DNA of 45,046 bases, from the NCBI RefSeq assembly GCF_001673315.1, contig NZ_LZLQ01000022.1:1-45046 (forward strand), in the 5' to 3' direction. The notes below the pieces were generated by a model that had not been told where the DNA came from, did not search any database, and worked only from the letters and a program-made list of their open reading frames with translations. This DNA is from Mycobacterium asiaticum (lineage in GTDB: Bacteria; Actinomycetota; Actinomycetes; Mycobacteriales; Mycobacteriaceae). The position numbers and the translations under genes were made by a program. Shown here piece after piece: positions 37,175-45,046 of the stretch (positions within the stretch are counted from its first letter, which is position 1; every line of letters begins with the position of its first letter).

Positions 37175-38359
37175 GTGGCGGATCCCTTCGAACCTGCGGC
37201 CGTAATGGCGGACGCGCAAGGTAAAGAGTCACTGGATGATTGGGGACCGGGCGAGTTCGAAGAGCCCATGCGGATGCTGCTGGCCGACTACGCGCGCGCC
37301 GACCTGAACCCGATCGGGGTCCACATCCTGCGTTCGGGCATCGTGCACAGCCTGCGAATGCGCCTGCGTACCCAGGAGTGGTTCCGCCGTCACCCGGAGA
37401 TTCTGGACGAGCACGTCGCGGCGCCGATCGTCGTCATCGGCATGATGCGCAGTGGCACCACACTGCTGCAGCGGCTGCTGGCCGCCGACCCGCGATTCGT
37501 CTGCGCGTATGGCTGGGAGGTCGTCGAGGTTGCGCCCCGCCTCGAATTCTCTTTCACGGGAATCGATCCGCGCATCGGTATCAGCGAGGCGCGGGAAGCC
37601 AAGTCCCGTGAACTGGCACCGGAATTGTTCGCGATCCACCCGATGTATGCGCGTGAAGCCGAGGAGGAGATCGTCTTTCTGGCCGACGCGTTCCTGTCGC
37701 ATGTCCCCGAATCCGGCGCGCACCTGCCGCAGTACCGGTCCTGGCTCGACGAACAGGATTTCACCCCCGCCTACAGATACCTGCACCGCATGCTGCAGTT
37801 CCTGCGGTGGCAGAAGCGCCGCCGGGGGGTGTCAGGGCAGCGCTGGGTGCTCAAATCACCGGCGCATCTGGGATATTCGGACCTGTTGCGGGCCCAGTTT
37901 CCGGGTCTGCACATCGTGCACATGCACCGGGATCCGCGCACCACGATCGCATCGGGAGCCAGCCTCAATGCGACCCTGCATGCCATGCATGCCGACACCG
38001 TCGACCTGCACCGAGTGGGAGCGCAATGGTTACAGCGGATGGGCTGGACCAATGACCGAGCCATGACGATCCGGGACGGCTGGGCCGACGACGCCTCGCG
38101 GGTCACCGATATCGGATTCGACCAGGCGGTGGCGGATCCGATCGGACAGGTGGCCCGGGTGTACGACGCCGTCGGTGTCCCGTTCACCGACGCAGCGGCG
38201 GCGGCGATGCGCCGGTGGCTTTCCGACCGGCCCCGCGAAGTTCCACGCCCGCCGTACGGGCTGGACGCCTACGGCCTGCATCCCCGTCAGGTTGATGAGC
38301 GATTCACGTTGTACAACAAGCGTTTTCAGAGCTATATCGGAGGAGCGACTCGTGGTTGA
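37175..38359 (+). CDS. Sulfotransferase-family protein
   Basis: This 394-residue protein has the PAPS-binding elements of sulfotransferases: the 5'-phosphosulfate loop MRSGTTLLQR (91-100), WVLKSPAH (about 224-231) and the 3'-phosphate segment HRDPRTTIAS (251-260). It would transfer sulfate from PAPS to an acceptor hydroxyl, perhaps a lipid or sterol-like compound, though some members of this branch may have other roles. A comparable sulfotransferase-like/SDR/hypothetical set exists in the M. tuberculosis cholesterol region (Rv3529c-Rv3531c) as I recall it. The GTG start follows the NTF2-like stop by 3 nt. Its end overlaps the next gene by 8 nt. Confidence 0.87.
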   Translation: MADPFEPAAVMADAQGKESLDDWGPGEFEEPMRMLLADYARADLNPIGVHILRSGIVHSLRMRLRTQEWFRRHPEILDEHVAAPIVVIGMMRSGTTLLQRLLAADPRFVCAYGWEVVEVAPRLEFSFTGIDPRIGISEAREAKSRELAPELFAIHPMYAREAEEEIVFLADAFLSHVPESGAHLPQYRSWLDEQDFTPAYRYLHRMLQFLRWQKRRRGVSGQRWVLKSPAHLGYSDLLRAQFPGLHIVHMHRDPRTTIASGASLNATLHAMHADTVDLHRVGAQWLQRMGWTNDRAMTIRDGWADDASRVTDIGFDQAVADPIGQVARVYDAVGVPFTDAAAAAMRRWLSDRPREVPRPPYGLDAYGLHPRQVDERFTLYNKRFQSYIGGATRG

Positions 38360-39596
38360 CAATCCGGTCTCGACGGCGTCCCAGCGCGAGCAGGAACTGG
38401 CGGCCCTCGATTTGATCGAGCATCCGACCGTCAGGGCCGCCTATCAGTCCGTGGCGCAGACCTGGCTCGGCCGGGCGAAGGCCTCCGATGCGATGCGCGC
38501 GCGTTTTGATGCGGCCTTCGCCGAAGTGATGTTCTCCGCGGCGGTGTGGTCGTCGAACCAGGACAAGTTACGGCCGAAAGTCTCCTGCATCACCCGGTTG
38601 GCACATCCCGTGGACGGCCGGCGCATCCCCGGATCACGTTGGGGCATCGACAATCCCGACAGTGTCTACCGCGTTATTCCGATCTCCGGCGACGAGCGCT
38701 ACGAGATTCACGGCCGCGTAGGCGAACACCGGATGACCGAGAACTACTTCACGCTGTGGGACGCGCACATGGGCACCGTCGACGTGCTCAACGGCCGGAC
38801 CATGCAGGTCGACTCCGATGGCAGCTTCACCATCACCGTCGACTCCGATCCCGCCGGGGGTCGGCCCAACCATGTCCGGACCACCCCCGAGGCGCACGAG
38901 TTCTACATCCGGGATGTGCTGCTGAACTGGGAACGCGACGAACCGAATTACCTTGAAGTGCAACGCCTTGGTGGTGCACCGGAGACCCCGGCGCGCACCC
39001 GCGACGAGCAGGCCGAGGCGACAGCGGCGATGATGGCGTATTTCGCCGACTTCACCGGCAAGCTCAGCCACGGCGTGTACAAGATGTCGCCCAACCACTT
39101 CAACCTGGCCTGGTCGGCCGACAAGGTCGGTGCGATGCGCAACCAGGTCTATGTCATGGGCCGTATCGATCTCGCCCCGGGCGAGGCATTCGTCGTCGAC
39201 CTCAATGACGGTGGCGCCGAGTACTTCACGGTCCCACTGAGCAATATCTGGGGCACCACGCTGGACATCATCGACCGCACCGGCAGTCTCAACAAAGCAC
39301 AATCGCTGGCCAACGAGGACGGCAGCTATACCTATGTCATCGCGCCGGAAGATCCCGGCGTGGCGAACTGGATCGACTCCGACGGGCTCCGGGAGGCCAT
39401 TCTGACGTTGCGGATGGCTGAATTCGGCGCGGCAGGTCCCCGCGAGGGCCTCGGTGCCCGCGGCCGGGTGGTGAAGCTGGACCAGCTGGAAAGCGAAGTG
39501 CCCCAGTTGCCGCGAGTTGACCCGGCGCAGCGGGGCTTGCAGCTCGCCGATCGCCGCGCGGCATACCTGCGCCGGCTACCGGAAGGGAACGCCTGA
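38352..39596 (+). CDS. DUF1214 domain protein
   Basis: The 414-residue protein starts at GTG 38352 (VVDNPVSTASQ) and overlaps the sulfotransferase-like gene by 8 nt. The C-terminal half holds a DUF1214-type pattern: GEAFVVDLNDGGAEYFTVPL, SLNKAQSLANEDGSYTYVI and GVANWIDSDGL...LTLRM. The first half is helical and unassigned. No signal peptide or membrane segment is seen. Function unknown; such proteins often sit beside sulfotransferase-like and SDR genes in actinobacterial steroid or lipid loci. GGAGCG lies just upstream of the start. Confidence 0.8.
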   Translation: MVDNPVSTASQREQELAALDLIEHPTVRAAYQSVAQTWLGRAKASDAMRARFDAAFAEVMFSAAVWSSNQDKLRPKVSCITRLAHPVDGRRIPGSRWGIDNPDSVYRVIPISGDERYEIHGRVGEHRMTENYFTLWDAHMGTVDVLNGRTMQVDSDGSFTITVDSDPAGGRPNHVRTTPEAHEFYIRDVLLNWERDEPNYLEVQRLGGAPETPARTRDEQAEATAAMMAYFADFTGKLSHGVYKMSPNHFNLAWSADKVGAMRNQVYVMGRIDLAPGEAFVVDLNDGGAEYFTVPLSNIWGTTLDIIDRTGSLNKAQSLANEDGSYTYVIAPEDPGVANWIDSDGLREAILTLRMAEFGAAGPREGLGARGRVVKLDQLESEVPQLPRVDPAQRGLQLADRRAAYLRRLPEGNA

Positions 39597-39597
39597 G

Positions 39598-40428
39598 ATG
39601 GGTCGCTGGCTGATCACCGGTTGCTCCACCGGCTTCGGACGTGAAATCGCCCGCGCAGCCTTGGAAGCCGGGCACAGCGTGGTGGTGACCGCGCGGCAAG
39701 CCGAAGCGGTGCGGGTTTTCGTCGACGACTTCGGCGATCGGGCGCTGGCGGTGGCACTGGACGTAACGGATGCCGGCCAGATCCGCGCGGCCGTTTCCGC
39801 TGCCACCGAGGCGTTCGGCGGGATCGACGTCCTGGTCAACAACGCCGGCCACGGTTACCTGTCCGCCGTCGAAGAGGGCGAGGACGCCGAAGTGCGGAAG
39901 TTGTTCGACGTCAACTACTTCGGCGCGGTGGACATGATCAAAGCGGTGCTGCCGGGCATGCGTGCCCGCGGGTCGGGCCACATCATCAACATGTCGTCGA
40001 TGACGGGATTGGTGGCCAACCCGCCCAACGCCTACTACTCGTCGACCAAATTCGCACTCGAGGCTGTCACCGAAGCGTTGGCCACCGAGGTGCGGCCGCT
40101 GGGTATCAAAGTGACCGCCATCGAACCCGGCGCGTTCCGCACCGACTGGGCCTCGCGTTCGATGAAGGAAACTACCAGCGTGATAGCCGACTACGCAGAT
40201 GTGGCGGCCCGCAAGGACCTCATCAAGCAGTTTGCCGATCACCTACCCGGCGACCCACACAAGGTTGCCGAGGCGGTCCTGATGGTGACTGAACTCGATG
40301 ATCCGCCATTACGATTGCTGCTGGGCCGAGACGTGTTGAAAGCCATGCGCGACAAGATCGCCACGCTGTCCGCGTCGATCGAGGAATGGAAAGCGGTCAC
40401 CAAAGACGTGAACTTCCCGGATCAGTAG
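39598..40428 (+). CDS. Classical short-chain dehydrogenase/reductase
   Basis: The 276-residue SDR has ITGCSTGFG (6-14) for NADP binding, LVNNAGHGY, the catalytic serine segment INMSSMTGL and YYSSTKF with the Tyr and Lys. The basic residue after the glycine-rich loop (VTAR) favours NADP. It lacks the mycofactocin-type insertion seen in the SDR at 35851-36690. The ATG follows the DUF1214 stop by one base, with GGAAGGGA upstream, so it is the last gene of the four-gene operon. It ends one base before the convergent nitroreductase stop. Substrate unknown. Confidence 0.9.
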   Translation: MGRWLITGCSTGFGREIARAALEAGHSVVVTARQAEAVRVFVDDFGDRALAVALDVTDAGQIRAAVSAATEAFGGIDVLVNNAGHGYLSAVEEGEDAEVRKLFDVNYFGAVDMIKAVLPGMRARGSGHIINMSSMTGLVANPPNAYYSSTKFALEAVTEALATEVRPLGIKVTAIEPGAFRTDWASRSMKETTSVIADYADVAARKDLIKQFADHLPGDPHKVAEAVLMVTELDDPPLRLLLGRDVLKAMRDKIATLSASIEEWKAVTKDVNFPDQ

Positions 40429-40429
40429 G

Positions 40430-41080
40430 TCACTCGTCGAGGAACACCGCATGTGCGTCCACCGGGTCGCGCCCGATGCGAATCGAGTTGCCCGGGAAAG
40501 CCGGATCCGGGTAACCCACCGCCAGACCGCACAAGATTCGCATGTAGGACGCGATGCCGAGTTGCCGGCGCACGATGTCTGGGTAACCGGCGATCGACAC
40601 CTGGACACAGGTGCTCAGCCCACGCGCAGTCAGTGCCAGCAGCAGGGTCTGGACAAACATGCCGACGCCCATGCTGTCGACATGGTCGAGATCCTGGTGC
40701 ATGAACACGACTGCGCCCAGCGGGGCGCGGAAGAACTCCCAGTTGCGCAGCACCGCCGTACGCCGGCCGTCCGCGTCGTCACGGGCAATACCCATCGCTC
40801 CGTAGACCTGCGCTCCGAGGTCACGACGCAGATGAGCGAACCCCGGCGGCAGCTGCGGAACCCTCGGTGGTTCCGCGCGCGCCTGCTTGAGCAGTGCGGC
40901 CACCAGTCGGTCCCGGGCGGCGCCACTGGTGAAAACGATCTGCCAGGGCTGCACATTCGAGTTGGACGGCGCCCGCATCGCCAGCGCCAGCGATTCTTCG
41001 ACCAGGTGCCGAGGTACCGGCCGGGGCAGAAACATCCGAGTCGATCGCCGCTGCTGGATGGTCTCTTCTAGGTCGTGCAC
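40430..41080 (-). CDS. Nitroreductase-family flavoprotein
   Basis: The 216-residue protein begins with the family pattern IQQRRSTRMFLPRPVP and RAPSNSNVQPWQIVF, which binds FMN, and ends with CGLAVGYPDPAFPGNSIRIGR. It would use NAD(P)H to reduce nitro, quinone or enone substrates. It lies 32 nt after ung in the same direction. I do not recall it at this position in M. tuberculosis, so it is part of the species-specific content. GTG start. Confidence 0.88.
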   Translation of the reverse strand: MHDLEETIQQRRSTRMFLPRPVPRHLVEESLALAMRAPSNSNVQPWQIVFTSGAARDRLVAALLKQARAEPPRVPQLPPGFAHLRRDLGAQVYGAMGIARDDADGRRTAVLRNWEFFRAPLGAVVFMHQDLDHVDSMGVGMFVQTLLLALTARGLSTCVQVSIAGYPDIVRRQLGIASYMRILCGLAVGYPDPAFPGNSIRIGRDPVDAHAVFLDE

Positions 41081-41112
41081 CCCTCAATGCTGACAGCCGG
41101 CGGGTGGGTCAG

Positions 41113-41796
41113 TCACGGCAACCGCCAGTCGATCGGCTCGGCGCCGCATTCAGTGAGCAACTGGTTGGCGCGACTGAACGGGCGCGACCCGAAGAATCCG
41201 CGGGATGCCGACAGCGGCGAGGGGTGCGGGGATTCGATCGCGACGCACTTGCCTTCGGCGAGCATGGGTTTGAGCGTCGACGCGTCACGACCCCACAGGA
41301 TCGCCACCATCGGCTGCTCGCGCGCCACCAACGCACGAATCGCGCACTCTGTCACCGCTTCCCATCCTTTGCCGCGATGCGACGCCGGGTTGCTGGGGCG
41401 CACGGTCAGCACCCTGTTCAGCAGCAGCACACCGCGTTGCGCCCACGGTGTCAGATCGCCAGACGAGGGCGGCGGGTGTCCCAGGTCGGCGGTGTATTCG
41501 TCGAAGATGTTGGACAGGCTGCGCGGCAGCGGCCGCACCTCGGGTGCCACAGAGAAACTCAGACCGACGGCGTGCCCCGGAGTCGGGTACGGATCCTGCC
41601 CGACGATCAAAACCCTGACGTGGTCGAACGGAAAGGTGAAGGCGCGCAATATGTTCGGTCCGGCCGGCAGGTACTGGCGGCCAGCCGCGATCTCCGAGCG
41701 CAGAAACTCCCCCATCTTCGCCACTTGCTCGGCCACCGGCGCGAGCGCCGCGGCCCAGCCCGGCTCGACGAGTTCACTCAGCGGTCGTGGGGTCAT
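41113..41796 (-). CDS. ung: Uracil-DNA glycosylase
   Basis: Ung removes uracil from DNA, the first step of base excision repair. The 227-residue enzyme has the water-activating loop [13 protein letters not shown] (66-78, Asp68) and the DNA-binding [14 protein letters not shown]. The start is ATG 41796 ([10 protein letters not shown]), matching the known length. It overlaps the DUF1330 stop as ATGA. An upstream open frame to 41940 is not part of the protein. Confidence 0.97.
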   Translation of the reverse strand: MTPRPLSELVEPGWAAALAPVAEQVAKMGEFLRSEIAAGRQYLPAGPNILRAFTFPFDHVRVLIVGQDPYPTPGHAVGLSFSVAPEVRPLPRSLSNIFDEYTADLGHPPPSSGDLTPWAQRGVLLLNRVLTVRPSNPASHRGKGWEAVTECAIRALVAREQPMVAILWGRDASTLKPMLAEGKCVAIESPHPSPLSASRGFFGSRPFSRANQLLTECGAEPIDWRLP

Positions 41797-42083
41797 TGCA
41801 GACCCGTTGCGAGCAGGACCAGCGTCTCGGCGCCGGCTTGGCGGTCTCTGGAGATTTCCCGATACTCCGGCGATTGCGCCCACTCGCGGAAGGCAGCGTC
41901 GTCCGGAAACGACATCAGCACCACCTTCTGGTAGGCCCAATCGCCCTCGACCACCTCTGGTGACTCATCGGCAGCCAGCAGGGTGCCGGAATGACGGCGG
42001 AAGACCTCCATGAACGCGGCCTGGTATCGGTCGTAGGCCGGACGATCGGTGAATCTGAGCTGGGCGATCGCGTACACGGTCAC
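41793..42083 (-). CDS. DUF1330 family protein
   Basis: This 96-residue protein has the ferredoxin-like dimeric fold pattern of DUF1330: [19 protein letters not shown], then [17 protein letters not shown] and [21 protein letters not shown]. Its function is unknown. The GTG start and an ATGA overlap with ung suggest co-expression. It is absent between ung and thiL in M. tuberculosis as I recall. The 93-bp gap to thiL (42084-42176) holds nothing I recognise. Confidence 0.85.
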   Translation of the reverse strand: MTVYAIAQLRFTDRPAYDRYQAAFMEVFRRHSGTLLAADESPEVVEGDWAYQKVVLMSFPDDAAFREWAQSPEYREISRDRQAGAETLVLLATGLQ

Positions 42084-42176
42084 GCGGCCACCCTAGCTTT
42101 CGGCGGCGAGGCGCAGGCCCGTCCCCCGTTGCCGGGTCCTGACGGTGCGATCGAACCACTGTTCCAGCGCTTGGTC

Positions 42177-43145
42177 TCACCCCGCGAAAGACTCCCAACC
42201 CGCACGCCCCGCCCACTCCTGACCGTCGACCAGCACACGCGGCGGACCGTCGACGACCCGCCCGATCACCCTCCAGCCGACCGGCGCCGCATCCGGGAAA
42301 CAAGCCACCAAAGCGTGGTCTTCACCACCGCCCAGCACCCATGCCCACGCATCTGCGCCAACGGCGGCAGCCGCGTCCGACACCGCCGCGCGGTCTGGGG
42401 TCAGCGCCGCGGTGGATAGGTCAATACCCACGCGGGAGGCCTTTGCGACGTGCCGCAGATCGGCAATCAGGCCGTCGGACACATCGATCATCGCCACCGC
42501 TCCGGCCGCCGCCGCCGCCGCGCCCTGACCATAAGGCGGCCGCGGTACCAGATGCTGGTCACGCAAATCCGAAAATTCCTCGAGACCGTTGTGCCACAAC
42601 TCATATCCCGCGGCCGAACGGCCCAGCACTCCCGCGCAGGCGACCACCGAACCGGCTGCCGCTCCCGACCGGAGTACCGGCGCGCGATCCGCCAGATCAC
42701 CCAGGACCGTCACCGACACCACCCACTGGGGGCAGCTGACCAAGTCTCCACCCGCGACGCCGGCACCGATGAGTTCTGCCTCGTCCCATAAGCCGTCGAA
42801 CAGCTCGGCCACCTCGGCCGTCGGCGTGGCGCCCGGTGCCCCGAAACCCACCACGAACGCGGTCGGCCGGGCGCCCATCGCCTCGATGTCGGCCGCGTTC
42901 TGCGCGATCGCCTTGCGGCCAACGTCATAGGGCGTCGACCAATCCAGCCGAAAGTGCCGATCCTGCACCAACATATCGGTCGACACCACGGTGCGTCCGT
43001 CATCCGCCGACAGCACCGCCCCGTCGTCACCGGGTCCGAGGATGACCGCGGCGGGCTGCCTGCGACCGCGGACCAACCGCTCGATAACCGCGAACTCACC
43101 GGACTGCTGCAGCGTCGGAGACTCTCCCGATGCTTTGTCGCGCAC
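42177..43145 (-). CDS. thiL: Thiamine-monophosphate kinase
   Basis: ThiL phosphorylates thiamine monophosphate to thiamine diphosphate, the active cofactor. The 322-residue protein has the PurM-like ATP-binding signature LGPGDDGAVL, STDMLVQDRHF, KAIAQNAADIEAMGARP, GGDLVSCPQWVVSVT, DVSDGLIADLRHVA and the C-terminal LGGGEDHALVACF. The start is GTG 43145 with AGGAGG four to five bases upstream; the open frame further up to 43463 is not supported. It is divergent from the DUF3515 gene. Confidence 0.95.
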   Translation of the reverse strand: MRDKASGESPTLQQSGEFAVIERLVRGRRQPAAVILGPGDDGAVLSADDGRTVVSTDMLVQDRHFRLDWSTPYDVGRKAIAQNAADIEAMGARPTAFVVGFGAPGATPTAEVAELFDGLWDEAELIGAGVAGGDLVSCPQWVVSVTVLGDLADRAPVLRSGAAAGSVVACAGVLGRSAAGYELWHNGLEEFSDLRDQHLVPRPPYGQGAAAAAAGAVAMIDVSDGLIADLRHVAKASRVGIDLSTAALTPDRAAVSDAAAAVGADAWAWVLGGGEDHALVACFPDAAPVGWRVIGRVVDGPPRVLVDGQEWAGRAGWESFAG

Positions 43146-43259
43146 GTCACCTCCTGCGCCACCCGAGCGACCCCCGGACGGTCCTCCGACCTGCGGTAAG
43201 TTAGGTCCCTGCCGGTACGGGCGGATCGCGTCAGTGTAAACGTGAGGCAAGGTGGCCAG

Positions 43260-43805
43260 GTGAGCGGCGACTCCGATCCCGGCGGGCCGCCGCGAGCGGC
43301 GATGTTTGCCGCGCTGGCGTTGGCCGTCGGGACGATCGTGGGAATTCTGGTGTTCGCGGCGACCCGCCAAGCACCGCGGCACCCGGTCGTCATCTCCGCG
43401 ATACCCGCACCGCAGGCCGGCGCTCCCGCCTGCCAGGCACTGATCGCCGCGCTGCCGCAACAACTGGGGAAGTTCGAACGTGCAGCCGTTGCCGACCCGG
43501 CACCCGCCGGCGTGAGCGCCTGGCGGTCGGAGTCCTACACCGAACCAGTCGTCGTGCGTTGTGGCCTAAAGCGACCCGACGACTTCGTCGTGGGGTCACC
43601 CATTCAACAGGTCGACCGGGTCCAGTGGTTCGAGAGTGCGCCGCAATCAGGCGCCGACACGTCCACCTGGTACACCGTGGATAGGCCGGTCTACGTGGCC
43701 CTGACGCTGCCCGCGGGCACGGGGCCCGCGCCGATTCAGGACCTGTCCGCCGTCATCGACCGAACCATCGCGGCGGTTCTCATCGACCCGGCTCCCGCCC
43801 GCTAA
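43260..43805 (+). CDS. DUF3515 membrane-anchored protein, Rv2980 type
   Basis: The 181-residue protein has a short cytoplasmic tail, one membrane helix ([20 protein letters not shown]) and an outward domain with two cysteines (PACQALI and VRCGLKRP) that could form a disulfide. It is the DUF3515 family found next to ddl and thiL in mycobacteria. I chose GTG 43260 (VSGDSDPGG) with AAGG upstream; GTG 43242 would add six residues. Its stop overlaps the stop of the convergent ddl gene. Function unknown. Confidence 0.85.
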   Translation: MSGDSDPGGPPRAAMFAALALAVGTIVGILVFAATRQAPRHPVVISAIPAPQAGAPACQALIAALPQQLGKFERAAVADPAPAGVSAWRSESYTEPVVVRCGLKRPDDFVVGSPIQQVDRVQWFESAPQSGADTSTWYTVDRPVYVALTLPAGTGPAPIQDLSAVIDRTIAAVLIDPAPAR

Positions 43806-44747
43806 CGCAGACCGACGCCGCGGGCCAGCGCCGTATCCACCATGGTGGCCAGCAGGGTCGGATAGTCGACACCGCTCGCCGCCCACATCCGCGGGTACAT
43901 CGAGATCGTGGTGAAGCCCGGCATGGTGTTGATTTCGTTGATGACCGGGCCGTGGTCGGTGAGGAAGAAGTCCACCCGGGCCAGGCCCTGGCAGTCGATG
44001 GCCTCAAATGCCCGAATCGCCAACTGCTGCACCGCAATGGCAACGTCGTCGTCGACCTTGGCCGGCACATCCAATTCGGCTGCGTCATCGAGATATTTAG
44101 TGGCGAAGTCGTAGAAGCCGTCTTCGCGTCCGCGCACGCCGACCACCCGAATCTCCCCCAACGTGCTGGCTTCGATTGTGCCGTCCGGCATCTCGAGAAC
44201 GCCGCATTCCAATTCCCGGCCGTTGACGGCGGCTTCCACGATCACTTTGGGGTCATGGCGGCGGGCGGCGGCGACGGCGGCGCTGAGTTGGTCCCAGCTC
44301 GACACCCGACTGACGCCGATCGACGAGCCGCCACGGGCCGGTTTGACAAACGCAGGCAAACCCAACCGTCGGCACTGGTCGGCGGGCAAAGTCTGGTCCG
44401 ACGGACGCAGGACCGCGTAGTCACCGACCGGCAGTCCTTCGGCAACGAGCAATTTCTTGGTGAATTCTTTGTCCATTCCGGCCGCGCTGGCCAGCACGCC
44501 GGCGCCCACGTAAGGCACACCGGCAAGTTCCAGCAGCCCTTGAATGGTGCCGTCTTCACCGTAGGGTCCGTGCAGGACCGGGAACACCACATCCACTGAC
44601 CCCAGGACGTCTCCTGCGCCGGGCGTCAGCGACACCAACTGCCCACGCCGCTGCGGGTCGGCCGGCAACGCCAATTCGGCACCTGATTCAGAAGTCACCG
44701 CGGGCAATTGGCGATTGGTGATAGCCAATGCCTCCGGGTCGCCGTCG
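43802..44747 (-). CDS. ddl: D-alanine--D-alanine ligase (3' part, cut by window-end fold-back)
   Basis: Ddl joins two D-alanines for peptidoglycan synthesis. About 315 of the usual ~373 codons are present, from [12 protein letters not shown] to the C-terminus. Visible motifs are [20 protein letters not shown], the ATP-grasp [14 protein letters not shown], the signature [25 protein letters not shown] and the end [18 protein letters not shown]. Upstream of about 44747 the sequence switches to an inverted copy of the same gene, so the ~58 N-terminal residues must be read from the + strand copy. Reading on through the junction gives an apparent GTG start at 44917, an artefact. Confidence 0.95.
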
Positions 44748-45046
44748 TTTTCGGCGGGCGCAGCAACGAGCACGCCATCTCCTGCGTCTCGGCCGGCAGC
44801 ATCCTGCGCAACCTCGACCCGCAACGGTTCGACGTGGTAGCTATCGGCATCACGCCGCAGGGATCGTGGGTGCTCACCGACGGCGACCCGGAGGCATTGG
44901 CTATCACCAATCGCCAATTGCCCGCGGTGACTTCTGAATCAGGTGCCGAATTGGCGTTGCCGGCCGACCCGCAGCGGCGTGGGCAGTTGGTGTCGCTGAC
45001 GCCCGGCGCAGGAGACGTCCTGGGGTCAGTGGATGTGGTGTTCCCG
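44579..45046. repeat. Inverted repeat, 169-bp perfect arms with 130-bp spacer
   Basis: 44579-44747 is the exact reverse complement of 44878-45046 as far as I can align by eye. The spacer 44748-44877 is unique ddl sequence. The 7-bp GCCGTCG at 44741-44747 belongs to both readings, which is the shape of a microhomology junction. Confidence 0.92.
44741..45046 (+). pseudogene. ddl: Inverted N-terminal copy of ddl at the window edge (fold-back)
   Basis: On the + strand this encodes the N-terminal part of the same Ddl: [34 protein letters not shown], then [12 protein letters not shown] and on to SVDVVFP where the window ends. The first ~15 residues of the protein are missing. The last 169 bases repeat the - strand copy exactly in reverse complement. 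The unique part (44748-44877) supplies residues lacking in the - strand piece. Confidence 0.9.

Noticed and set aside
44748..44917. GTG at 44917 as the start of a 371-codon ddl
   Set aside because: The first ~56 codons of that frame are translated from the reverse of the fold-back loop and do not resemble Ddl; the real N-terminus is on the + strand copy.

Overview
This is a stretch of core chromosome from a mycobacterium. High GC, frequent GTG starts, four-base GTGA and one-base TAGTG gene overlaps, and a gene order that follows the M. tuberculosis H37Rv block from ffh (Rv2916c) to ddlA (Rv2981c) all point there. The order is ffh, a Rv2917-type helicase, glnD-glnB-amt, ftsY-smc-acyP-osmC, mutM-rnc-DUF177-sepIVA, the Rv2963-type permease, purU, coaD-rsmD-pca, vkor-dsbA-lipN, aldo-keto reductases, the Rv2972c type, recG, the fatty-acid-kinase-like protein, rpmB, ung, thiL, DUF3515 and ddl. 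I read it as a non-tuberculous species. The whole Rv2928-Rv2962 block (tesA, pps/mas, phthiocerol dimycocerosate and phenolic glycolipid synthesis) is absent: sepIVA is followed directly by the Rv2963-type permease. These comparisons rest on recalled gene order, not on a search.

Layout. 1-844 is the 5' part of ffh, folded back on itself at the window end. 858-1014 is a triple 56-bp repeat in front of ffh. 1.2-3.0 kb is a DExH helicase on the + strand, convergent with the nitrogen operon amt-glnB-glnD (7.4-3.1 kb). 7.6-16.6 kb is a long leftward run: sepIVA, DUF177/YceD, rnc, mutM, osmC, acyP, smc, ftsY. These serve septation, RNA processing, DNA repair, chromosome structure and membrane protein targeting. 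16.8-18.0 kb holds a membrane permease behind a perfect TACCC-N5-GGGTA copper (RicR-type) box. 18.05-18.83 kb is a gene graveyard with the C-terminal remnant of a 13E12/HNH-family protein. 18.8-22.0 kb carries purU plus an inserted epimerase and metallophosphoesterase. 22.0-29.1 kb is a leftward set: lipN, dsbA-like, vkor, pca, rsmD, coaD. 29.1-30.8 kb holds tandem aldo-keto reductases. 30.8-35.4 kb is fakA-like, recG and a Rv2972c-type nuclease-fold protein. 35.6 kb is rpmB. 35.85-40.4 kb is an accessory metabolic island: a mycofactocin-type SDR divergent from an NTF2-like / sulfotransferase-like / DUF1214 / SDR operon. 40.4-45.0 kb holds a nitroreductase, ung, DUF1330, thiL, DUF3515 and ddl.

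Both ends of the window are fold-backs. The first ~209 bases are an inverted partial copy of the adjacent ffh, and the last ~306 bases are an inverted partial copy of the adjacent ddl. The unpaired spacers are similar (124 and 130 bp) and the junctions sit on about 7-8 bp of shared sequence. This looks like chimeric (snap-back) contig ends rather than biology, so ffh and ddl should be treated as intact genes cut by the window ends.

The points I find most worth a second look are the accessory SDR/sulfotransferase island with its 37-bp bidirectional control region, the copper box in front of a His/Cys-tailed permease, the probable CTG start of rsmD, the lipN/AKR divergent pair whose start codons overlap, and three short tandem repeats that sit in regulatory gaps (ffh, smc-ftsY, mutM-osmC). 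I did not find a defence system, CRISPR array, tRNA, rRNA, prophage or complete insertion sequence.
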